Under the pieces are notes generated by a model. That model was not told the origin of the DNA and did no database searches. It saw only the letters and a list, made by a program, of their open reading frames with translations. Position numbers and translations under genes: made by a program. From NCBI GenBank assembly GCA_963922455.1, contig CAWUIO010000041.1:1-49850 (forward strand): 49,850 bases of DNA, read 5' to 3'. Positions 7,002-16,207 of this stretch are shown one piece after another. This DNA comes from CAWUIO01 sp963922455 (GTDB lineage: Bacteria; Bacteroidota; Bacteroidia; Cytophagales; Microscillaceae). How positions within the stretch are numbered: position 1 is the first letter of the stretch; the number at the start of each line of letters is the position of its first letter.

Positions 7002-7075
7002 TGGGCCCACCTGGGCTCGAACCAGGGACCTACTGATTATGAGTCAGTTGCTCTAACCAACTGAGCTATAGGCCC
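7002..7075 (-). tRNA. tRNA with CAU anticodon (Met elongator, or Ile2)
   Basis: The minus strand folds as a full cloverleaf: acceptor GGGCCTA/TGGGCCC (one T-G pair), D arm with AGCTCAGTTGGTTAGAGC, anticodon arm CTGAC-TCATAAT-CAG type with CAT at 34-36, T arm CCTGG-TTCGAGC-CCAGG, discriminator A. The 3' CCA is not encoded. CAU is used by elongator Met tRNA and by lysidine-modified Ile tRNA. The general sequence fits Bacteroidota Met elongator slightly better. It lies beside the mobilizable element, so its 3' end is a possible integration site, but no duplicated end is visible. Confidence 0.9.
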
Positions 7076-7188
7076 TTACCCGAGGGTAATGTATTGTATT
7101 AACGATTTTTATGGCTTCATCGTTTAAAATGCGATTGCAATTTTACATTTTTGTAAGTAATTAAACAAACATTATCCACATTTTCCTT

Positions 7189-7836
7189 ATGAAGCCAATC
7201 CAAAACCTCATATTTGATCTCGGCAATGTGATCATCAATATCGACGTACCTCTTACAGTCCAAGCCTTGGTGGAGCTAGCTCCTGAAAAATCTGCTAGCT
7301 TAGCGCAGGAAGTCTTAAAAACTGATTTCTTTTTTGATTTTGAAGTAGGCCGCATAAATGATCAAGAGTTCCGAGAGGGGATGCGGGCTAAATTGGGAGA
7401 TCACGTGACAGACGAAGCAATTGATTTGGCTTGGAATGCCTTATTACTCGACATCCCCCCAGCGAGGCTTGACTTAATTCAAGCTTTGCGAGAAGACTAT
7501 CGTTTGTTCTTGCTCAGTAATACCAATAATATACATATAGAGTGTATTGTACGACAAATGGAAGAAGAAGGACAGCCTGCCTTGGAAGAGCTATTTGAAA
7601 AAGTATATTATTCGCACGACATGGGCTTAAGGAAGCCTGATCCGGAAATTTACCAACAGGTCTTGGAAGAAAATAGCTTGATAGCCGAAGAAACCGCCTT
7701 CTTAGACGATAATGAGAGCAATATTATTTCTGCCCGGGAGCTGGGAATTCACGGAATCCACATCCTACCCGGACAGAATAGTATCCTAGACTTTTTTAAT
7801 GAAGATGCTGATAAGACATTTCAAATCAAGCTATAA
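7189..7836 (+). CDS. HAD-family phosphatase (YihX-like)
   Basis: A 215-residue haloacid dehalogenase-type hydrolase. Motif I is FDLGNVIINID (residues 9-19) with the nucleophile Asp, motif II is LLSNTNN (Ser/Thr), motif III is GLRKPDPEIY (Lys), and motif IV is FLDDNESNI (Asp pair). The helical cap between motifs I and II is short, as in YihX and related sugar-phosphate phosphatases. It probably hydrolyses small phosphorylated metabolites in the cytoplasm. It is monocistronic and converges on the thioredoxin gene with a 14-base gap. The exact substrate cannot be read from sequence. Confidence 0.9.
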   Translation: MKPIQNLIFDLGNVIINIDVPLTVQALVELAPEKSASLAQEVLKTDFFFDFEVGRINDQEFREGMRAKLGDHVTDEAIDLAWNALLLDIPPARLDLIQALREDYRLFLLSNTNNIHIECIVRQMEEEGQPALEELFEKVYYSHDMGLRKPDPEIYQQVLEENSLIAEETAFLDDNESNIISARELGIHGIHILPGQNSILDFFNEDADKTFQIKL

Positions 7837-7850
7837 GCCGCTAATCGGAT

Positions 7851-8303
7851 TTAGGGAGTGCTGATGTTTTGCTTGAGGAAATCTACGTAGGCATTGGCCC
7901 CGCCTCGGCGATAACCCGTCCGGACGACCAGTTTTTCTTTGGGGTCTAAGACCAAAATGGAAGGAAACCCGGATATGCGATGTTTCATCATCAGTTTTTC
8001 ATTTTGTCTTCTTTCTTCTTCGGGAATGACCAAGTATCGGGGGAAATCTAATTTGACACAAATGAAATTTTCCTGGGCGTATTCAACAAAGCTTGCCTTA
8101 GAAAAAACCTCAGCATCTAAGCGTTTGCACCAACCACACCAGTCGGAACCGGTAAAATTAAGCAGTAACATCTTATCGGTTTTCTGGGCAAGTTTTACGG
8201 CTTGGTCGTAATCACGAACCCAGACGATCTTTTTGTCGGCAGGTTCGGGCTCGGATATGGAAAACATACCCCAACAAAGTAAAGCGGTCCATAGTACTTT
8301 CAT
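7851..8303 (-). CDS. Secreted thioredoxin-fold protein
   Basis: A 150-residue protein with an N-terminal hydrophobic segment (MKVLWTALLCWGMFSIS) that looks like a signal peptide. A thioredoxin fold follows, with the active-site CGWC at residues 56-59, preceded by LLLNFTGSDW, and the cis-Pro region SGFPSILVLDP. This matches the thioredoxin_7/DUF255-like group common in Bacteroidota envelopes, which reduce or isomerise disulfides in periplasmic proteins. It is followed 24 bases on by the T9SS surface-protein gene in the opposite order (that gene is transcribed towards it), so the two may be co-transcribed. Partner proteins are unknown. Confidence 0.88.
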   Translation of the reverse strand: MKVLWTALLCWGMFSISEPEPADKKIVWVRDYDQAVKLAQKTDKMLLLNFTGSDWCGWCKRLDAEVFSKASFVEYAQENFICVKLDFPRYLVIPEEERRQNEKLMMKHRISGFPSILVLDPKEKLVVRTGYRRGGANAYVDFLKQNISTP

Positions 8304-8327
8304 ATGTGTGGAAACGATTGGATTCTA

Positions 8328-11300
8328 TTAATATTTTAGAAATTTACGTACAATGACCTCCTCGGGGTACACCCAGCGTAAAAAATAAGTTCCGATTGGC
8401 AAATGCTGTATGGAAATAGGCGCTTGTGCGTCTGGAGCTTCTAGGTTTGTGAGGAGTTTTCCCTGGGAATTCCATATCTCCCAGCGTATGGGGCTTTGGG
8501 AAGTGCTAGATGTGACTTGTATAAAATCACGACTCGGATTAGGGTAGACCCTTAGCTCATCTAGATGCTCCCTAGCTAAAGCGATAACTTGAGAATAAAC
8601 CAGTTCTCCATTTTGCTCGGTGTACGCCAGGCGATAATACCAAATAGGAGAGGGGGCCCCTAGTACTTCGGGGTCTGTATATGCATATGACATGGGCAAA
8701 TAGCTTACTTCTATATCCTTCGTGGCAATTGGGCTAAATAAGAGATCAGCCTTAGCTCTCTCAATTCGGATTTGGTTGATATCTACATTATTGAACACCC
8801 GCCAAGTTAGCTGGGCGCCTTGATTCTGTAAGGAAACTTGAAAGTTGGCCACTTGTAGGGGCAGGGGCATAGATTCCAGGGCTAGAGTAAAGTTGGAAAA
8901 ACCATTGATTTGACTTCTTCCATACCCTCCTACAACATTCAATGGGTTTCCATCGGCCTGCCAGACGGTAGCGGGGAGACTCCGCTTGACAATGGCGGCT
9001 TCGGCCCCCGAAAGAAAACTCGGAAAAAGCGACAGGTCATAGTTGCTGGCATTCCCTCCTGGGTTCGGGTTTAGCTCCCAATATCCTTGGGTGATCAGTA
9101 CGCCATAAAAAATCATGTTCTCCTCAAAAGGGACTATGCTCGATAGTATGGGGCTAGTAGAAGGATCATTGGGCCAATAACGAGCCGTGAGGGAGACTAT
9201 GCCCGTCTGGTTGTTCAACCTGACTTGCATGTTTTCCCGGCTTCCATTTTCTCCCACCGGAAAGGTATACTCTTGAGAGGGCAAGACATTCCACCGTAGG
9301 CTTCCTTGTACGTATGATGTGGCATTTGAGCTACTTACGGCATTGGGGGCGGTATTTAGTACGGATACGATCGCCGTGTTATTTTGTATATAACCATTGC
9401 GTAGATTTAGATGGTTACTAATGCTTACGTCATTTAATAAGACTAGAAAACCTGAGGGGGTATCGAGTTCTAAACTGTCAATTTGAACGGGGCCATCATT
9501 GCTTAAAAACATGTTTTTCCAGACAATGGGGCTTTCGTTATACGTAGCACTGTGGGTCAATAAAACCCCTCCCGCCACCAGGGAGTCAATAGCTTCTTGA
9601 ATACGACCGTCTAGGGAGAGGTCGTTTCCGGCATTGCTTAGGTGAAAAAATGACCAATCCCCTTGAAAGCCTCCTTTTACAAGGTCTATGTCGGTTGCCG
9701 AATCTAGCCAGGGGTTATAGTCTACATTGCCCGCATTGGTATTGACAAAGCCAGAGGCTACTGTGGCGGGGTCATTGCTGCCCCACCAACACCCAAATGC
9801 ATTAACGTCGCCTCCGCCATCATTGTCTATTTGATGGAGCGAACTAAGTAAGGAGCAATTTAAAAGGGTGGCAGTTGAAGATCCTTGTAGACGCATATTG
9901 GCGTAAACGGTACCTACTTGATTGTTAAAAACACACTCTTCAAAGGTAGCCTGACTGTTAGAACGAAGGATTGTGGCTACACCATCATTGTTGAAGCCAT
10001 CCGAACCATTGGAGTCTAAGGTACAGCCAACCAAGCGGGCATTGTTTATATTGTTTAAATGTATTCCGCGGTTAAGGTGTTTAAAGATACGACTGTTAGA
10101 AACCAAGAGATTGACATTTCCGTTGGCAGGGATTTGCGCATTACAATATATGCCAGCGTTTTGAGAGTTTCGGGCATCTGTGCCTTGTATTTCACAGTTA
10201 TCAACACTTATGGAAATATTTTGACCATTATTGGCCGCAAAGCCATAAATACCTGCGTGGAAATCAAAAGCCGTGGTTATAAGGGAATCTAAATCTATAT
10301 CGAATCCAAGGATCGTGACCGTAGCGGGTATTGAGCTTTCGGGCTCCCCATTAAAATCAGACATGGTTACATTTTGGAGCCTTACCACGGTCTCGGCGGC
10401 ATTTCCGTCATCGTTTTCATTGAGACAAGCGATACCTTGGGCCACTCTTTGTATAAGACCGCCTTCGATGAGGGTATTGCTGATTTGGGAGGTCCCGTAG
10501 GCAAAATATCCATAATACGAACCCTCAATATCATTATTAAAAATGATGCAGTTTCTAGAAATCACATCCAAATTGATGGCGGAGTTAGGTACTCGGAAAT
10601 CGTAGGTAGCACTGAAAAAAGGAGGGAAATTGATAGAAATCTGAGATAATAAGCCCGATTGGGTAAATGTCAACTGATTGTTTGCAACACGCCATTGCGA
10701 GCTATTGCTAAATATATTACGCAAGCTTATGCCTTGCAAAAAGCTATCAATTGAGTTATTCTCTACCCGAGAGGCCAAACCCGGAGTATTAAAGTTGTTT
10801 ACCTCCACACCAATGGTGAGGGAGTCTAATTGATTGTTGAGTACATCCGCATAGCAATTATTTTGCAACCAAATACCACGGCCGGGCAAATACGTTTCTA
10901 TATCGGGTATGCTTAGGAGTCCGTTAATCAGGTCAAGTGCATTTAGGGCATAATCAATATCATCTTGCCGGATATTTTCAAAGAAGTTTTCTTGGATGAG
11001 GTTATTACTTCCAATACCATCACCGTAAACCCCCGCTGCCGTGATACCCAGGAGCGAATAGCTAATTAGATTGACGATTCGGCAATTTTGGATCACTACG
11101 TTGCTTTGGTTTTGAAAGGTAGCTCCCCGGGAAGCCACACTGGTTCTCCCATCTAAGCTTAGCCCGTCCAAGCTTACGCCATCACTTTGTATTTGGATTA
11201 TTGCACTGCCCAAAGCTGTGATAGGGGGGCGTACCGTACTTTCTTGGCTTCCGTCTCGAGCTAAATTGCGGCCCGAAATGCCTACTTGAAAGCCTTCCAG

Positions 11301-11543
11301 ATGGATATTGGGGACATTGATGAGCACATTTTCTTCATATAGTCCCTGAGCTAATTGAATGGTATCTCCAGCCGTACTCTGAGATACTGCGTAATTGATA
11401 CTCGCACAGGGGGCGCCTAAGCAATTACCAACATCGCTACCCGCATTGGAGACTAAACGGGTTTGGGCTGGAAGTGCTAATGAACTGGCCAAACAAATTA
11501 AGGATATATAAAAACGAAGGAAAATACGCTTGAGGAAAAACAT
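8328..11543 (-). CDS. Secreted parallel beta-helix surface protein with T9SS sorting domain
   Basis: A 1071-residue protein. A signal peptide (about 1-27, ending LALPAQ) is followed by right-handed beta-helix repeats over roughly residues 30-620. These carry many Asn/Gly turns such as NNFNTPGLASRVENNSIDSF and LSVDNCEIQGT-like strands, typical of PbH1 pectate-lyase-like domains. Beta-sandwich regions follow, and the end is a type A T9SS sorting domain (LRVYPNPSRDFIQV, then PIGTYFLRWV and VIVRKFLKY). The T9SS system moves such proteins across the outer membrane and anchors or releases them. The substrate is unknown. Beta-helices of this kind bind or cut polysaccharides or act as adhesins. Confidence 0.9.
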   Translation of the reverse strand: MFFLKRIFLRFYISLICLASSLALPAQTRLVSNAGSDVGNCLGAPCASINYAVSQSTAGDTIQLAQGLYEENVLINVPNIHLEGFQVGISGRNLARDGSQESTVRPPITALGSAIIQIQSDGVSLDGLSLDGRTSVASRGATFQNQSNVVIQNCRIVNLISYSLLGITAAGVYGDGIGSNNLIQENFFENIRQDDIDYALNALDLINGLLSIPDIETYLPGRGIWLQNNCYADVLNNQLDSLTIGVEVNNFNTPGLASRVENNSIDSFLQGISLRNIFSNSSQWRVANNQLTFTQSGLLSQISINFPPFFSATYDFRVPNSAINLDVISRNCIIFNNDIEGSYYGYFAYGTSQISNTLIEGGLIQRVAQGIACLNENDDGNAAETVVRLQNVTMSDFNGEPESSIPATVTILGFDIDLDSLITTAFDFHAGIYGFAANNGQNISISVDNCEIQGTDARNSQNAGIYCNAQIPANGNVNLLVSNSRIFKHLNRGIHLNNINNARLVGCTLDSNGSDGFNNDGVATILRSNSQATFEECVFNNQVGTVYANMRLQGSSTATLLNCSLLSSLHQIDNDGGGDVNAFGCWWGSNDPATVASGFVNTNAGNVDYNPWLDSATDIDLVKGGFQGDWSFFHLSNAGNDLSLDGRIQEAIDSLVAGGVLLTHSATYNESPIVWKNMFLSNDGPVQIDSLELDTPSGFLVLLNDVSISNHLNLRNGYIQNNTAIVSVLNTAPNAVSSSNATSYVQGSLRWNVLPSQEYTFPVGENGSRENMQVRLNNQTGIVSLTARYWPNDPSTSPILSSIVPFEENMIFYGVLITQGYWELNPNPGGNASNYDLSLFPSFLSGAEAAIVKRSLPATVWQADGNPLNVVGGYGRSQINGFSNFTLALESMPLPLQVANFQVSLQNQGAQLTWRVFNNVDINQIRIERAKADLLFSPIATKDIEVSYLPMSYAYTDPEVLGAPSPIWYYRLAYTEQNGELVYSQVIALAREHLDELRVYPNPSRDFIQVTSSTSQSPIRWEIWNSQGKLLTNLEAPDAQAPISIQHLPIGTYFLRWVYPEEVIVRKFLKY

Positions 11544-11710
11544 GGGGCAGATGGATCAAGTGAAAAGGAAAAAGTGGTGGCTTAAGTGAGGAAGAATGCT
11601 TTCCATTTTGATACAAATTAATTATTTTTCCCGATGGAATAAAAATTTTTCCGTGTTAAGGAAATAAATATTAAATGGGATACCCCCACTATCTATAAAA
11701 TTACCCTATT

Positions 11711-13750
11711 ATGAACCCACTCTTGGAAAGTTTTACTACTCCCTTTGAAACCATCCCTTTTGAGAAGATACAAGAAGACCATTTTCTACCTGCCATTACA
11801 GAAGCCTTGCAGATGGCCCGGAAGGAAGTAGAAGCCATTAAGGCCCATGACCAAGATCCTACCTTTGAGAATACCTTAGAGGCTTTAGAGAAGACCGGGG
11901 AACGATTAAGTATTGTGCGTCACGCCTTTTTTAATTTAAACTCGGCCGATACGAATGAGGAATTGCAAAAAATTGCCCGGGAAATTTCTCCTCTCTTAAC
12001 AGAATACGCCAATGATATCTTACTAGACCGGGTTCTATTTCAGAGAATCAAAACCGTTTATGATCAAAAAGACCAGCTCGTTTTAAGTGCCGAGCAAGCT
12101 ACTTTATTAGACAATACCTATCGTAGTTTTATTCAAAATGGTGCTCTATTAGAGGAAGAAGCCCAAGAAAAGCTTAGAAATATAGACAAAGAAAAGGCAG
12201 AATTAGGGCTCCGCTTCGGTGAAAATGTGCTCGCTGAGAATAATGCCTTCCGCTTAGTCATTGAGAGTGAAGACGATTTGGGTGGCCTACCCGAGACTAT
12301 CCAAGCCGCCGCCAAACAAAAAGCACAAGAGTTAGGGATTTCTGGCTGGGTGTTTACCTTAGAATACCCCAGCTTTATTCCCTTTATGACCTATGCCGAT
12401 AATCGTACCCTGCGGGAAGAAATGTACCAGGCCTTTATGAGCCGGGGAGCCAAAGGAGATGAGCGGGATAATCAAGAGATTGTTTTGAAGCTGGTAAAGC
12501 TGCGGCACGAAAGGGCGAGATTGTTGGGATATGAATCCCATGCCCAGTTTGTGCTTCAGGAGCGTATGGCCGAAAGTCCCGAAAAAGTCATGAAATTTCT
12601 AGAAGACCTCAAAACCCGAGCCCTGCCTGCAGCCAAAAAGGATATGGAAGAGTTGCAAAAATTTGCCGAAACCCAGGATGGATTACAAGAGATGAGGTCT
12701 TGGGACCATGCTTATTACGCCGAAAAGCTTAAAAAACAGAAATTTTCCATTGATGACGAGTTATTAAAGCCTTATTTCCGATTGGAAAGCACCTTGGATG
12801 GCGTCTTTGAAGTAAGCAAACGTTTATATGGCTTAGATTTTAGTTTAAACGAGGAAATACCTGTATATCATCCGGATGTGCAGGCTTATGAAGTGAAGGA
12901 TGAGATGGGAGAACACTTGGCTGTATTTTATGTAGACCTTTTTCCTCGGCCAGGCAAGCGCTCCGGAGCGTGGATGACACTTTTCCGGGAGCAATCCAAA
13001 ACGGAGGGACGTGACCGGCGACCCCATATTTCCATTGTCTGTAATTTTACCCGCCCTACGGCTGAGTTACCCTCCTTGCTTACTTTTCGGGAAGTTCAAA
13101 CTTTATTTCATGAGTTTGGCCATGCCTTACACGGAATGCTGGCCCAGGGTAAATATTCCAGTTTAAGTGGTACAAACGTATACTGGGATTTTGTAGAACT
13201 GCCTTCGCAAATTATGGAGAATTGGACCTACGAAAAGGAAGCATTGGATATTTTTGCCCGGCACTTTGAGACTCAAGAATCCATCCCTTTGCATCTTATA
13301 CAAAAGATTAAGGAGTCCAGTAATTTTATGGAAGGCTACCAAACGATACGTCAAATAAGTTTTGGCTTATTGGATATGGCTTGGCATTCGGGTGACCCGA
13401 CAGCCATTGAAAATGTGATTGAATTTGAAGTAAATACGATGGTTTCTACGCAACTTTATCCAAGAATGGAGGGTACGTGCATGAGCACGGGCTTCTCTCA
13501 TATCTTTAACGGAGGCTATTCTTCGGGCTATTACAGCTATAAGTGGGCAGAAGTCCTGGATGCGGACGCATTTGAGCTATTTTTAGAAAAAGGTATCTTC
13601 CACGCAGAAACTGCCCATTCGTTTAGAGATAATATCTTGTCCAAAGGGGGGAGTGAGCACCCAATGGTCTTATACAAGCGTTTTCGGGGACAGGAACCCC
13701 AGGTAGAAGCTTTATTAAAAAGAAGTGGATTGATTTCGGCAGAAGCTTAA
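11711..13750 (+). CDS. M3-family metallopeptidase (oligopeptidase A / Dcp type)
   Basis: A 679-residue protein, the usual length of oligopeptidase A. The zinc site is HEFGH (His467, Glu468, His471) with the third ligand Glu496 in YWDFVELPSQ, exactly 25 residues after the second His as in M3 peptidases. The substrate-loop Tyr/Gly region is YSSGYYSYKWAEVLDAD. No signal peptide is present, so it is cytoplasmic and degrades peptides up to about 20 residues, such as those released by larger proteases. It could equally be annotated as peptidyl-dipeptidase Dcp, since the two subgroups are hard to split by eye. Its TAA overlaps the stop of the convergent TPR gene. Confidence 0.93.
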   Translation: MNPLLESFTTPFETIPFEKIQEDHFLPAITEALQMARKEVEAIKAHDQDPTFENTLEALEKTGERLSIVRHAFFNLNSADTNEELQKIAREISPLLTEYANDILLDRVLFQRIKTVYDQKDQLVLSAEQATLLDNTYRSFIQNGALLEEEAQEKLRNIDKEKAELGLRFGENVLAENNAFRLVIESEDDLGGLPETIQAAAKQKAQELGISGWVFTLEYPSFIPFMTYADNRTLREEMYQAFMSRGAKGDERDNQEIVLKLVKLRHERARLLGYESHAQFVLQERMAESPEKVMKFLEDLKTRALPAAKKDMEELQKFAETQDGLQEMRSWDHAYYAEKLKKQKFSIDDELLKPYFRLESTLDGVFEVSKRLYGLDFSLNEEIPVYHPDVQAYEVKDEMGEHLAVFYVDLFPRPGKRSGAWMTLFREQSKTEGRDRRPHISIVCNFTRPTAELPSLLTFREVQTLFHEFGHALHGMLAQGKYSSLSGTNVYWDFVELPSQIMENWTYEKEALDIFARHFETQESIPLHLIQKIKESSNFMEGYQTIRQISFGLLDMAWHSGDPTAIENVIEFEVNTMVSTQLYPRMEGTCMSTGFSHIFNGGYSSGYYSYKWAEVLDADAFELFLEKGIFHAETAHSFRDNILSKGGSEHPMVLYKRFRGQEPQVEALLKRSGLISAEA

Positions 13751-15840
13751 ATGATCTGGCGGGCATTCAGGATCGTGTTTAAGTCTTCACGACTAAAATG
13801 CTTGCCACTTTCTACCGCTTCACTAATACGGTGGATGATATTATCCAACTCATTAGAGGTTAATTTGAGGTAGGCAATTAACTCTTGCAGCGTCTCAGGA
13901 TCATCCTTGGCTTCTTCTATAATATCAATCAGGCCAAGAATGGTAGCCAAGGGTTTTCTTAGAAGATGGGCATTGATAAAAGCATATTCAGACAGCTGTT
14001 CATTTTGTTTTTCCAGCGTAATAGTACGTTCTCTTACTTTTTCTTCAAGACTTTCATTTATCGCCTGAATTTCGGCGTAGGCCTCTTTAATTTGTTCACT
14101 TTGAGAAGCTATTTCATCTTTTTGTTCTCTGATCCAAACATTCCGGATATTCAGTTTGTAATTTGCCTCACGTAGTTTACGGAAATAGTGCAATAAAAAT
14201 AAGAAGAGTACAATAAACACAATCAAACTAATGGATACTACCCAATTGATCAGATTTTTTTGAAATATGATACGGGATTTGAGCAGGTTCTCAGCCTCTA
14301 ATTTTTGGTTGTCTATCTCAATCTGATGATTTTCTTCTACTAAGGCTTTATTTTCGGCAATTTTATTATTAAGCTCTAGCTTATTTAACTCTTTGGCCAA
14401 ATTCTCAGCGTGTAAGCTGTCCTTATAAATGGAGGCTTCTTTGTAGAAGTCTAATGCTTTGGCATAATTACCCAAATTGCTGTAATAATCGGTTAATAAT
14501 TTACAACTTTGGATGATTCGCACCTTTAAACCCAACTTCTTATTAAGGTCTAGACTTTCAAGGGCATAGGGCGTGCCTTTTGGGTAAGATTTTAACCCAC
14601 GGTAGGCCTCTGATATTCCCATCAGGGCGGCTGTTTTGGTAAATTCATGACCTAAAGTATCGGCAATAGCATCTACTTGTTGGAAATATAGTAAAGCTGC
14701 TTCATATTGTTGGATAACTAGCTTCAATTCTCCCAAGGAAGCAAGACAGGTGGCCATACCAATAGGATCTTTTGATTTCTTTTTGGTTTGTAAGGCGAGT
14801 TTAAAAAAGTGCTCAGCTTGCTGATAGTCCTTGATAGAAACGTAAATATCGCCTAACTGAATCTGAGCCGTACTTATTTTTCGTGAATCGTTTAGTTTTT
14901 CATTGATGAGTAAAGATTGCTTAACGTACTTTTCTGCCTCATCATAATTGCCTAGCTGGGAGTGGAGGAGGCCAATATTCGCCGAGGTGGAGGCTATACC
15001 TTCTTCTCGGTTAATTTTAGTATTTAAGGCTAAGGCATCTTCGTAAAAGCTAAGTGCCTTATTAAAGTTACCCTGGACTTGGTGAATATTGCCTATATTA
15101 TTGTAGCAAATGGACATATAATGAGCCAATTCTTTTTCATTTTCTTTTTTAAATAAAGAAAGGGCTTCATTATAATTTAAAAGAGCTTCGTAATATTCAG
15201 AATGACTATACTTTATATTTGCTAGGCTTACCAGGCTTATGGCAATTTCACTGGGGATGCCTATTTTACGGCTTACTTCCAGCGTTTTGTTCATTACCGA
15301 GATGGCCTTGGGAATGTCTCCTAAATTGCGATATGCATAACTCATATTGTTGAGGGTGCGCACCAAACGATTGAGGCTATCTAATCCCTCCCAAATCTCA
15401 ACAGCTTCCTCGTAGGAATGTATGGATTCTTGGGCCAAACCTACACGCAATTCTACTGTACCCAGGCGGTGATATAAATCGCCCATTTCAAAGCCATCAT
15501 GGTGTAATTTGGCGCCTTTTAAGGTTTTCTGGTAAAATGATTTGGCTTTCTCAAAATCACGGTTTTGGTCGTAAGCTTTCCCTATAAAAAAATATGAATA
15601 AAATTTGCCCTCATCATAGCGGATTTTATTGGATAACATGAGGGCCTTGTCGGCGTAGTATTTGCTCGAGTCAACGAGGGTATCCAATAGCTCATTTGCA
15701 ATCTCCAAATAGAGATCTACTTTTCTTACAGAAGACTTTTCATTTTGGATTTGGTGTACTAAGCTCCCAATATCCTGAGCCAGTGCACTTTGATTTAGTA
15801 GGCTAAGTACTAAAATCATCCAATGAAAACGTGCCATCAT
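13747..15840 (-). CDS. TPR protein with transmembrane segment and histidine-kinase DHp-like end, no ATPase
   Basis: A 697-residue protein. A signal peptide (MMARFHWMILVLSLLNQSALA) supports the ATG at 15840 over a GTG at 15876. Tetratricopeptide repeats fill about residues 50-420 (for example NNIGNIHQVQGNFNKALSFY). A transmembrane segment lies at about 529-551, then a coiled coil (KVRERTITLEKQNEQLSEYA) and a DHp-like H-box, FINAHLLRKPLATILGL, with His625. The protein stops about 70 residues later, without N, G1 or G2 boxes of a HATPase domain. TPR sensor kinases of this build are common in Bacteroidota; lack of the catalytic domain suggests a phospho-acceptor or dimerisation scaffold served by another kinase. 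Confidence 0.85.
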   Translation of the reverse strand: MMARFHWMILVLSLLNQSALAQDIGSLVHQIQNEKSSVRKVDLYLEIANELLDTLVDSSKYYADKALMLSNKIRYDEGKFYSYFFIGKAYDQNRDFEKAKSFYQKTLKGAKLHHDGFEMGDLYHRLGTVELRVGLAQESIHSYEEAVEIWEGLDSLNRLVRTLNNMSYAYRNLGDIPKAISVMNKTLEVSRKIGIPSEIAISLVSLANIKYSHSEYYEALLNYNEALSLFKKENEKELAHYMSICYNNIGNIHQVQGNFNKALSFYEDALALNTKINREEGIASTSANIGLLHSQLGNYDEAEKYVKQSLLINEKLNDSRKISTAQIQLGDIYVSIKDYQQAEHFFKLALQTKKKSKDPIGMATCLASLGELKLVIQQYEAALLYFQQVDAIADTLGHEFTKTAALMGISEAYRGLKSYPKGTPYALESLDLNKKLGLKVRIIQSCKLLTDYYSNLGNYAKALDFYKEASIYKDSLHAENLAKELNKLELNNKIAENKALVEENHQIEIDNQKLEAENLLKSRIIFQKNLINWVVSISLIVFIVLFLFLLHYFRKLREANYKLNIRNVWIREQKDEIASQSEQIKEAYAEIQAINESLEEKVRERTITLEKQNEQLSEYAFINAHLLRKPLATILGLIDIIEEAKDDPETLQELIAYLKLTSNELDNIIHRISEAVESGKHFSREDLNTILNARQII

Positions 15841-16207
15841 TGTAATTGTAGTTTTTTTGAGAGTCAGAGCGCTCACGATTGCCTAGGTACTAGGTTATTC
15901 AGTAGTTACGAAAGTTTCTGTGAATACGTTAATGAAAAGAAGCGACAAAACATACTCATAAGGCGAACTTAAGCAGTAGATCAGGCATAAAGTTTTGTAT
16001 CTAGACTTTTTCTTTACTAAATATTAAGTATTTTTTTCACAAAAACCAATTTTTCACAAAATAATATAGATGTATTAGGGAAAAACTGAGAAGCATGGTT
16101 TACTACCAAAAAATGGGGCTGATGTAGTAATTATTCTGACTTAAAGGACTATTTTAGATCCAAATATATAACCCTTTTCCATTAAAAAAAACCTAATTCA
16201 GTATTTA
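15841..16207. other. Divergent intergenic region with a 12-bp direct repeat
   Basis: This 367-base AT-rich gap separates the TPR gene (minus) from the radical SAM gene (plus). TTTTTCACAAAA occurs twice at 16033-16044 and 16050-16061, 17 bases apart. I see no gene or RNA structure. It should hold both promoters. Confidence 0.4.

Noticed and set aside
7002..7030. tRNA 3' end as a proven attachment site
   Set aside because: I found no second copy of this sequence in 1-6900 and no integrase; kept only as a possibility.
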